Source: JAQBRD01 sp041158765
Lineage (GTDB): Bacteria; Patescibacteriota; Minisyncoccia; Phycocordibacterales; PALSA-1337
Direction of reading: 5' to 3'
Length of the DNA stretch: 51,619 bases
Assembly (NCBI GenBank): GCA_041158765.1
Contig: JBEBAU010000015.1
Location: forward strand, 1 to 51,619
Shown here: piece after piece, positions 39,314 through 46,417 of the stretch
Layout of the letters: every line of letters begins with the position of its first letter
How positions within the stretch are numbered: position 1 is the stretch's first letter
Made by a program: the position numbers and the translations under genes
Notes under the pieces: model-generated
The model's input: only the letters and a program-made list of their open reading frames with translations
The model's database searches: none
Told to the model about the DNA's origin: nothing

Positions 39314-39964
39314 CTAGTTGATTTGGATAGGCTTCTCTGTGTCCCCTGGGTTGAATATCTTGTAGAACAATTCTACCACTTCTTCAGTTCCGAGTTCTGC
39401 AACACGAATACCACAACGCACAAGACCCTGTTCAACAACGCTCACTCGTTGCTGGAGTTGTGTGTGATATTCTTCGAATGAATCATTCTTCATTGTTTGT
39501 GTTTGAGTCTTGCGACCAAAGCTCAAGATTTTGCTCAAACCGGTATTGCTACTTGCTGAGGTAACTGCTGGTGCATATGAAACAACAACAAAGAAACTCT
39601 TCGTCATAATGCTTGAATTCTCAACGAAGGTCTTGATGAATTCAATATACTCCCGTGTCTGAATCTTCATGAGTTCAGTTGCCTGCTCCTTGTATCGGCT
39701 TTCAAGAAGTGCAGTATATGGCCTAATATCAAGCTTTTTTGATTGAACGAATATTTGAATCGAGAAATCAAGAGAGTTAAGGAAGTTTTGAAATTGGAGA
39801 ATAATTGAGTTCTGTTCATCAGCAGACTTAAGGGCGAAATTGAGAGATGAAGCAAGTACAATACCCCGCATTGAGCCGTCTTTGAGAATAACAACACCAT
39901 CCCGAATTTCTTGTATCGGTACGAACTCTTGTGTTGTTTTGTTGATTGGTTGCTGTGTTGCCAT
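39314..39964 (-). CDS. TraC/VirB4 N-terminal-like protein
   Basis: 216 residues. FVPIQEIRDGVVILKDGSMRGIVLASSLNFAL followed by LQFQNFLNSLDFSIQIFVQSKKLD matches the opening domain found at the N-terminus of larger VirB4/TraC proteins, where it packs on the membrane side. A basic loop (SFGRKTQTQTMKND) and a final EELVRCGIRV-like segment complete it. The ATPase domain is in the next gene, so VirB4 appears split in two. No membrane helix or signal. It sits 14 bases downstream of the prgI-like gene, and 14 bases upstream of virB4. Confidence 0.75.
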   Translation of the reverse strand: MATQQPINKTTQEFVPIQEIRDGVVILKDGSMRGIVLASSLNFALKSADEQNSIILQFQNFLNSLDFSIQIFVQSKKLDIRPYTALLESRYKEQATELMKIQTREYIEFIKTFVENSSIMTKSFFVVVSYAPAVTSASSNTGLSKILSFGRKTQTQTMKNDSFEEYHTQLQQRVSVVEQGLVRCGIRVAELGTEEVVELFYKIFNPGDTEKPIQIN

Positions 39965-39978
39965 ATATGTTTGTATGA

Positions 39979-40419
39979 TCAGCGCTGATTTTTGTTAGAA
40001 TACATGCTCTCCTTGATATCAAGACTCCATGTCAAATCTTTCAACTTGCTATCAGAAATCTTAGGAACAAGAATAGATGCATAATCCTTCTCTACTTGAG
40101 CATCTTGCTCGGCGGTGGTTTTTTGAACCCTCTTTTGGTCTACTTTTTTCCAAATATAGAGTTTTGCGCCGAAGTAATACTTGGCAGCAGCTTCAACGAT
40201 GTATACGAATGGGAAACGCTTATTGATTTTGTAAAAAGCGAGAGCTGAAGAGAAACCCATGATAAGTATAATCGCAAATATCGCAATATAGAATGGAAGC
40301 AGGGTGTACATTACGAATGATAGCCCCGCCCCTCCCGCAAGATATATGAATTGTTTCAATGTAAGCGGTCCAAATATCTTGTCCTCAACTTCAATAAATT
40401 GTGGAACCTGAAAACGCAT
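39979..40419 (-). CDS. PrgI-family (VirB3-like) membrane protein
   Basis: 146 residues. The N-terminal QVPQFIEVEDKIFGPLTLKQFIYL is the PrgI signature, followed by two adjacent membrane helices (about 30-47 and 49-68) and a charged C-terminal part (KKVDQKRVQKTTAEQDAQVEKDY). PrgI proteins from Gram-positive conjugation systems occupy the VirB3 position directly before VirB4, as here. The start is supported by a perfect-position -10 box, so this gene may begin a transcript comprising TraC-N, VirB4 and downstream genes. Confidence 0.88.
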   Translation of the reverse strand: MRFQVPQFIEVEDKIFGPLTLKQFIYLAGGAGLSFVMYTLLPFYIAIFAIILIMGFSSALAFYKINKRFPFVYIVEAAAKYYFGAKLYIWKKVDQKRVQKTTAEQDAQVEKDYASILVPKISDSKLKDLTWSLDIKESMYSNKNQR

Positions 40420-40425
40420 GTGTAT

Positions 40426-40431
40426 AGTATA
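40426..40431 (-). promoter_or_regulatory. -10 element of the prgI-like gene, predicted leaderless
   Basis: TATACT on the minus strand, then ATACAC and the ATG at 40419. Confidence 0.5.
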
Positions 40432-40458
40432 GCGCGACCAAGCCCTGCTTCATAGGTA

Positions 40459-41034
40459 TTACTCTATTGGTTCGCGATATGGATCAGTTTTGCGAATAGG
40501 AGAAGGAGCTACAGGAGGTTTTGGCGCTGAAACTTTAACTGTTTCTATTGGCTTCGAGACAGCACCTTTGAGCATATGGTCCGCAATGTCATTATTTGTT
40601 GAAATAGCCTCGAGAACATTGATAGGACGGCTCTTGAGAGGGGTTGGATTCTCTATTGCTGCGATCATTTCATCACGATCTGTTACGGTGCTTTTTGGCA
40701 CACTCGAATCAGTCATGAGTGAGACTGTTTCTTCTCCATCGTGGTGTTCATTGTTATATACAAGCTTGAGCTTGTCACGAATGGCATCAAATATCTGTTT
40801 ATTCACCTCCTGCCCTATTTTGTATGCAGTCTGTTGATCTATTTCAGCTCGTTCTGCGAAGTTTGCAACAAAATCATCCGAACTTGTAACCGCAGTAATG
40901 ATATCCATTGTTTCTGCGGCAAGCTCCCCCTCCTGATCAATATTCAAGTTGAAAATCTTACCAATATCCACAATCTTTTGATATGTTTCTGGAGAATATG
41001 CTATTTTTTGTAACTCTTCTTTTAGTTCTTTCAT
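40459..41034 (-). CDS. Soluble protein of the T4SS-like locus, unknown function
   Basis: 191 residues without signal or membrane helix. The first 95 residues are helical (LKEELQKIAYSPETYQKIVDIGKIFNL... EINQQIF-like), containing a segment IDQEGELAAETMDIITAVTSSDDFVANFAERAEID; the rest is a low-complexity Pro/Lys/Glu/Ser tail (SAPKPPVAPSPIRKTDPY). I do not recognise the family. It lies between the VirB6-like and PrgI-like genes in the same orientation (12-base gap upstream), so a cytoplasmic adaptor for the secretion complex is reasonable, but unproven. Confidence 0.6.
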   Translation of the reverse strand: MKELKEELQKIAYSPETYQKIVDIGKIFNLNIDQEGELAAETMDIITAVTSSDDFVANFAERAEIDQQTAYKIGQEVNKQIFDAIRDKLKLVYNNEHHDGEETVSLMTDSSVPKSTVTDRDEMIAAIENPTPLKSRPINVLEAISTNNDIADHMLKGAVSKPIETVKVSAPKPPVAPSPIRKTDPYREPIE

Positions 41035-41046
41035 ATATAGTATTTT

Positions 41047-42906
41047 TTAAGGGTTCCACACATCAGCTGCTTGACCTTGTGTAACATGGTTGAGGGCCGG
41101 ATGGTTTCTGTTGTTGTGATTATTTCCCCACCCTATAATTGCAGCTCCTATTGTGCGTCTATTAGCTTCACTTAATTTATCCATTTGTTTAAGTTGGCTT
41201 GGTTTGAGGTGATCAATAAACGCAGTATCTACAGCAGGATCTATCTCACCAGATTCAATCATTTCCATGAGGTCTTCTCCTGAGAGGTTTTTCATCATAT
41301 TTGCCGTAGCAACAGGGTCAGCTTTCAACGCTTCGGCACGGGCTGCCCTAAGCGCCACCTTATCAGCTTCTGACTTTTCAGAATTATTAAGGAAGGCTTT
41401 GACTTGGCTTTGTGAAAGGTGTTGTACAACATGGCTCTTTTTGAGGACATCCATGTCAATATTATTGATTTCAGCAGTAGACATGCCCCGCAATATGTCT
41501 CGAGCCTCCTTTTCAGTTGTGCTAGCTTTGAGCTTACGAGCAGCATCAATTTCACGCTGCTTTGCTTTGATTTCTTTGGTCAATTTCTTCTCATCTGAAA
41601 ATGAATCAGTACCACCAAATTTTGCCTTCGCAAGTGCACCGGTTGTATAGCTTCGGAGTTCTCGACCGAATCGTGAGTTTCCTATATCGGTACCCTCAGC
41701 TTTTTTATCAAGGAAGGCACCAGCCTGTCCAAGTGTCCATCTACCAGCTGCACCGTATGTTTTGTTTGCGATTTTTGATTTGGTCCACTTATGTACTGCC
41801 ATACCGAATTCCCCCGCCTTCCCTGCAAACTTACTTGAAGCGGCGAGACCTCCATTGATCATGACGATAATAAGGGCATACATCATGATTACTCCGATTG
41901 TTTCTCCGCTGAAAATATCACCAAGAATTGTGGTGTCTTTTCCGCCACCTAGGAATGGCGCAAAACCTGGATCGGTAATGATGCGCAGTATCACATACAT
42001 AATCATGAGATATATCGGAGCAAAAAGGCATTGATTGATGAGCATATTAAGCCACTCCTTTGCATATGGTTTCACCTGAGGAAGAATCATTCCAATGAAA
42101 TAGATGGGAGAAAAAGAAATGAGCAGTAAGAGTATCGCTAGACGACCAACGAACATAATACCCGCAGCAAGGAAGCTCAAGCCCGCCCCAAACATGATGG
42201 CTGTACCCATGAATGTCGCGATGACGATTTTCAAATCAACAGGAAATGCAGAAATTCCTCCAACGTTAAGAATGTGTTTGATTCCAGCTGTAGAATCAAA
42301 AATAGTCTGTATTCTGAGTCCTCCCATGAAAGCATTTGCAATACCAGTTGAACTTACAAATGCCGGTATTGGATTCCCCCACGTCCACGCACTCGTATCA
42401 GCCGATGCGTCAATCGCACGATAGAAGCTTGCCGCCACAACGTTCGATGCATCAATAGCCACCTTAGTGAAAAAGAGGCTGAAGTTGATGAGAAGTCCTG
42501 CAATAACAATATTGATCACAAGTTGTTTGAACTTAGGGCCCTCAATATCAAGAATCATGGTTATTGAAGCGTAGAGAAGCATGAATATGAGGAATATGCT
42601 TGAAAAGTCTCTAATTGTTTTCCAAATAACATTGATAGCCGGAAGATTCGTAATAAGATCAGATATATGAAGGCTTGCCCAAATTGCTGAGTTCAAAAAC
42701 ATTGCCGTCATTCGGAGAAATATTGTCGCACCCATAAGGAATACGTATCCAAGGTTTGCAAGAAGTGGGTAGAGAGTGTGTTGAGCTACCTGATCTGCTG
42801 CATATGAAACTACGCCAGCATTTGCAGCATGCTCCGGCACAAAAAATGCAGCAAAAATAAGCGTTACAGTCACCCAAAGTTTTGTTGTTGAGAAGTGTGC
42901 TCGCAT
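41047..42906 (-). CDS. VirB6/TrbL-like polytopic membrane protein
   Basis: 619 residues from the ATG at 42906, which follows the upstream stop after one base. A signal-like first helix (ending HAANAG) is followed by about six to eight membrane segments up to residue 360, with long hydrophobic stretches such as IFLIFMLLYASITMIL, LVINIVIAGLLINFSLFF and VGRLAILLLLISFSPIYFIGMIL, the arrangement of VirB6/TrbL inner-membrane channel proteins. The C-terminal 250 residues are soluble, highly charged and helical (GFKEIKAKQREIDAARKLKA-like, repeats of AEALKADPVATANMM). It would form the membrane pore of the T4SS-like machine. Confidence 0.8.
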   Translation of the reverse strand: MRAHFSTTKLWVTVTLIFAAFFVPEHAANAGVVSYAADQVAQHTLYPLLANLGYVFLMGATIFLRMTAMFLNSAIWASLHISDLITNLPAINVIWKTIRDFSSIFLIFMLLYASITMILDIEGPKFKQLVINIVIAGLLINFSLFFTKVAIDASNVVAASFYRAIDASADTSAWTWGNPIPAFVSSTGIANAFMGGLRIQTIFDSTAGIKHILNVGGISAFPVDLKIVIATFMGTAIMFGAGLSFLAAGIMFVGRLAILLLLISFSPIYFIGMILPQVKPYAKEWLNMLINQCLFAPIYLMIMYVILRIITDPGFAPFLGGGKDTTILGDIFSGETIGVIMMYALIIVMINGGLAASSKFAGKAGEFGMAVHKWTKSKIANKTYGAAGRWTLGQAGAFLDKKAEGTDIGNSRFGRELRSYTTGALAKAKFGGTDSFSDEKKLTKEIKAKQREIDAARKLKASTTEKEARDILRGMSTAEINNIDMDVLKKSHVVQHLSQSQVKAFLNNSEKSEADKVALRAARAEALKADPVATANMMKNLSGEDLMEMIESGEIDPAVDTAFIDHLKPSQLKQMDKLSEANRRTIGAAIIGWGNNHNNRNHPALNHVTQGQAADVWNP

Positions 42907-42907
42907 A

Positions 42908-44491
42908 TTATTGACTTGATTTACACTGGTTGAGGAGTGTTGTTGCATTCTGGATGATTGGGGTCATTTGTGTCTGAATTGTTCCTATCTGATTCTGAGA
43001 TTCACCAATAGTCTCGAGGCTTGGAAGTATTCCTGATTGGAAGAGATTGTTGAATTGCTGGCTTGGTGCATCAAGTTCTGCAATAGTTTCTGCATTATTT
43101 GCATCAATTTCTGCTTGTGTAAGGGTATCTACCATTTGTTGTGCTGCAACTACCTGCTGGAGCAGTGTTGTGTATGTTGGTCCAACTTGTGTGGTGATGA
43201 TAGCAGTAACCTCATCAATCTTTGATTGATAGTATGCATCTGATGTGCTTGATGACATCTTCGCACTCCAACAATCGATAACAGCTTGAAGTGCATCCCC
43301 TGCATTAACCACGATATTGAATGCCGCATCTTTGTTCGCCTTGAATTGTCGAGCTCGACCAAGAGAATCTTCGATGCTTGTAATAAGCTGTGTTCGAATT
43401 GATTCGAGAGCGAGGTTATTTTGTGTATTCTTCTCGTTCTTGAGTTGGTTAATGTATGAGCTTGCATCATTTGGACCACTTCCGCTTGCACTCTTGAGAC
43501 CACCATTCAAAATCTGTGTAAGGAGTTGAGCGAAGAGTGCATTGATGATTTCATTGAAAGAGTCAGCAAGCTGAAGTGTCTCTGTTGGAGACTTGATTTG
43601 GATATTGAGCGCATCTGAAATAACTGAGCCAGGGGTTTGGATTTTGCAATCCTGATTCTTGGTTGGTGCATCATCCTCGTACCCTTCTCCATACGCAGTT
43701 TCATCTTCGGAAGGTGGAGCATCCGTACACTTTTTCCATGAAAGGAATCCTCTTCCCTGATTCAATTCATCTTTTTGTTGAGCCTTTCGGTCTGCAATTC
43801 GATATGAAAGTTCGCTATCAGCTTGGAGATATGCACCCATGAAGTTGTTTTGTGGTTCGGTGGTGAGTGAAACAAAAGCTGGCCAATTTCCTTGAGCAAA
43901 ATCCCCCGCAGTGAAGCCGTTGATACTTATGAGACTTCCAGGTTTCTGAAGTTTGTTGATAATTCCAGAAAGTGTACACTCATACGTTTTCTGACTATAC
44001 GGTCTGTATTTGAAAGACAAAGCAATACGCAAATCAATACCGAAGTTACTACAGAGTTTTTTGAGCTGGCCGTTCTTTTCTACATACTCGCCAACCACTT
44101 GATCGGTAATATCCATGAAAAAGCTTCCCGGATCGGTAAGGAACGATGGACTACCATTGAAACCTGAGTTAATCCAATTCACCACACTAGCGGTTAGTTG
44201 TTGAAGCAGGGCTTTTGCAATTGCATAAGCAATTGGATCCAAGACAAAAGCCTTGTACTTCATGCTGTAGTTAGAGATGTAATTGAGTGCGTCAATACCA
44301 ATCTGTATAGCCTTTTGTGCATAATTAACCACTTGCGCAGCAATGCTTTGTGCAAGAGAAATAGGGTCGTTTGTAATCCATTGAGCTTCAGCTGGCTTCG
44401 GTGTCAAAAAAACCGCCGCTCCGCTTGTAGAAAAAACCACTGAGAGCGTGATGATACCTATGCTTATTTTCTTGAGGAGTGCTCGGAACAT
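42908..44491 (-). CDS. Large secreted helical protein of the T4SS-like locus
   Basis: 527 residues. Signal peptide (residues 1-36, ending KPAEAQ), then helical domains: residues about 40-110 are hydrophobic and amphipathic (VVNYAQKAIQIGIDALNYISNY), residues about 140-290 contain cysteines in a plausible disulfide pattern (KLCSNFG, YECTLSG, KKCTDAP, KDCKIQ-like QDCKIQ), and residues about 340-520 form a long Gln/Asn-rich coiled coil (TLLQQVVAAQQMVDTLTQAEID...). It heads the minus-strand block; a perfect TATAAT lies six bases before its start. Its order before VirB6 and its secreted helical nature would suit a VirB5-like minor pilin or adhesin; this is inference only. Confidence 0.68.
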   Translation of the reverse strand: MFRALLKKISIGIITLSVVFSTSGAAVFLTPKPAEAQWITNDPISLAQSIAAQVVNYAQKAIQIGIDALNYISNYSMKYKAFVLDPIAYAIAKALLQQLTASVVNWINSGFNGSPSFLTDPGSFFMDITDQVVGEYVEKNGQLKKLCSNFGIDLRIALSFKYRPYSQKTYECTLSGIINKLQKPGSLISINGFTAGDFAQGNWPAFVSLTTEPQNNFMGAYLQADSELSYRIADRKAQQKDELNQGRGFLSWKKCTDAPPSEDETAYGEGYEDDAPTKNQDCKIQTPGSVISDALNIQIKSPTETLQLADSFNEIINALFAQLLTQILNGGLKSASGSGPNDASSYINQLKNEKNTQNNLALESIRTQLITSIEDSLGRARQFKANKDAAFNIVVNAGDALQAVIDCWSAKMSSSTSDAYYQSKIDEVTAIITTQVGPTYTTLLQQVVAAQQMVDTLTQAEIDANNAETIAELDAPSQQFNNLFQSGILPSLETIGESQNQIGTIQTQMTPIIQNATTLLNQCKSSQ

Positions 44492-44497
44492 GGTTGT

Positions 44498-44503
44498 ATT
44501 ATA
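44498..44503 (-). promoter_or_regulatory. -10 element at the head of the main T4SS-like block, predicted leaderless
   Basis: Perfect TATAAT on the minus strand, then ACAACC and the ATG at 44491. No TGn and no clear -35. Confidence 0.55.
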
Positions 44504-45497
44504 GCGTAAACTTGATCTTATTCGTAGACATATAATCCCCCATCGCCTTTATTGCGAGTATCATATCCTCTATTATCTTCTGCGACCGACCGAGTCCTTG
44601 GAGTGCAATAAGTGGATCTGCTGATGCTTGTCGATATGATTCATCAACGAACACTAGTCCACTCAAACCATTCACGATATTGAGATGCATTGTCGCTATT
44701 GTTCGTGGAACTGGTAGAGATACGAGCATCGTTAAGCTCTTTTTGTAAAAAGCAATGATTGGATCGAGTTCTTTGAGCACCTCAGCATTATTCTTATCAA
44801 CACTTTCACGAAGAATGGTTGTTTCATCTCGACTTTTTTGAGCCGCAAAACTGGTAAGTACCAAACTGAGATTATTCGCATAATTTTGTATTGATGAAGT
44901 GCTGATTGTCTCGGTGAAAGTAAGGTCAGCTAATTTGTACTCTTTTGGTGAAAGGATAAATTTTTGATTACTTAGAATAGTATCAATAACCGCTTGCTGG
45001 CTTGTTTTGTCAGTTCCAGCACCAGATTGCTGAAGTTTCATGTATTGAGAAAATATTTCTCTGCCGAATTGTCCAGTAAGTGTCGAGTCTTCACTTGTTG
45101 TTGCTCCAACACCAAAACCTGATCCAAAACCCGCATTTCCCCCAGAAACCTTTGCTAGAGCGGTAAAATGGTCATCAACCTTAGCAGTTTTTTTCACAAG
45201 AGGGTTCCTTCCTGCGGTAATTTCGGTGCCATCCGCTGTTCCGTCAGCATCTGTATCCTTTTTTTCTGAATCAGTGCCGTACAAGACCTCTTCCCAGTCC
45301 TTGAGACCGTCTCCGTCAGAATCTACATCGCTATTTGTCGCAACCGCGGTTGTCGTTGCTGTGAGATTGCTATTTTCTGCTGTATAGAGAGTTTTTTGTG
45401 TGTCGCGATTTACGTATTCATGTATGAAAAACACCCCGCTGACACACAATGCCGCTACTATGATGAGAACAATGTTTTTTTTGGTTACATGGTTCAC
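44499..45497 (-). CDS. Membrane-anchored thrombospondin type 3 repeat protein
   Basis: 332 residues. An N-terminal anchor helix (residues 9-25), a Thr/Ala-rich spacer, then a calcium-binding thrombospondin type 3 motif (DVDSDGDGLKDWEE, then DTDADGTADGTE, residues about 57-92) and a helical C-terminal domain of some 230 residues (KLQQSGAGTDKTSQQAVIDTIL..., RSQKIIEDMILAIKAMGDYM). TSP3 repeats bind Ca through the DxDxDG loops and are common in surface proteins of small-genome bacteria. It lies immediately upstream of the T4SS-like block and 31 bases after ksgA, probably linking the two transcription units. Likely exposed outside the membrane. Confidence 0.78.
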   Translation of the reverse strand: MNHVTKKNIVLIIVAALCVSGVFFIHEYVNRDTQKTLYTAENSNLTATTTAVATNSDVDSDGDGLKDWEEVLYGTDSEKKDTDADGTADGTEITAGRNPLVKKTAKVDDHFTALAKVSGGNAGFGSGFGVGATTSEDSTLTGQFGREIFSQYMKLQQSGAGTDKTSQQAVIDTILSNQKFILSPKEYKLADLTFTETISTSSIQNYANNLSLVLTSFAAQKSRDETTILRESVDKNNAEVLKELDPIIAFYKKSLTMLVSLPVPRTIATMHLNIVNGLSGLVFVDESYRQASADPLIALQGLGRSQKIIEDMILAIKAMGDYMSTNKIKFTL

Positions 45498-45528
45498 AGG
45501 TAGTATTGAAAATACTCCCGTAAGTATA

Positions 45529-46407
45529 TCAGAGTTTTATACCAAACGCAGTAAGAATTTTGAGCATTTTTCCCCAGATTTCAAGTGAAATTTCTTCAGC
45601 TCTGACTTTTTCACTAAGTCCACATTCTTTCCACACTTTTTCTAACAGCTCTCGGTCAATATATTCTGAAAGATTGCCGATCAGGACCTTTCTTTTGTGT
45701 GCAAAACCTTTTTTCACAAGCGCAAAAAAAGCTTTATTTATAGCCATTTTATCGCTTTTTTCATCTGAAATTGTATCGAAGAAGGTATTAGAAATGTTAT
45801 CTATGAGTATTACTGCAGAATCTACATTCGGTTCGGGCCTGAAGTTTTTTGCGGGTACAGTAACAATGTATTTTGGCTCGCCATATGCCTTTATTGAAAT
45901 TGAAAGTATGCTTTCTTTGCTATTAAGCTTGCCGTTATCCCCACGTGTGACGATACGATCCGCGACTTCTTTTTGTACCATGAGCACCATACGCTTCGGT
46001 TGATGTTCATTCTCTAGAAACATTCGGAGTAATTCGCCAGTTATGTAGTATGGAATATTTGCGATAACAATATAGTCATTTTTTGGTAATGGTATTGTCT
46101 CTATGTCGAGAATATCGCCGTGAATGAGTTCGAGTTTCCCGTCTGTTATTGCTGTAGCAAATTTTTCTTGAAGAAATGGAATTGCTCGGTCGTCCTTTTC
46201 GATTGCGATGACATGCGCACCACTTTCAAGTAACGCCTCGGTGAGTGCTCCCTTCCCAGGACCAACCTCGAGAATATACATTCCCTGTTCGAGTGCTTGT
46301 TGGGCACGCGCCGCATACACCATTTCGCCAATGATATGCGGCGCGTGCAAAAAGTTTTGCCCGAGAGACTTTTTTGCTTCAAAATTATATTCGTTTTGGT
46401 TTTTCAT
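45529..46407 (-). CDS. ksgA: 16S rRNA dimethyladenosine transferase KsgA
   Basis: 292 residues from the ATG at 46407. Family start KKSLGQNFLHAPHIIGEM, SAM-binding ILEVGPGKGALTEALL, acidic AIEKDDR, and the catalytic IVIANIPYYIT motif (NLPYY in most members, here NIPYY) followed by FRPEPNVDSAVI. It dimethylates two adjacent adenines near the 3' end of 16S rRNA as a late check on the small subunit. The C-terminal domain is complete. The start seven codons earlier overlaps the uvrD end and is less likely. It lies ten bases after uvrD in the same operon. Confidence 0.96.
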   Translation of the reverse strand: MKNQNEYNFEAKKSLGQNFLHAPHIIGEMVYAARAQQALEQGMYILEVGPGKGALTEALLESGAHVIAIEKDDRAIPFLQEKFATAITDGKLELIHGDILDIETIPLPKNDYIVIANIPYYITGELLRMFLENEHQPKRMVLMVQKEVADRIVTRGDNGKLNSKESILSISIKAYGEPKYIVTVPAKNFRPEPNVDSAVILIDNISNTFFDTISDEKSDKMAINKAFFALVKKGFAHKRKVLIGNLSEYIDRELLEKVWKECGLSEKVRAEEISLEIWGKMLKILTAFGIKL

Positions 46408-46417
46408 ATAATTTTCA

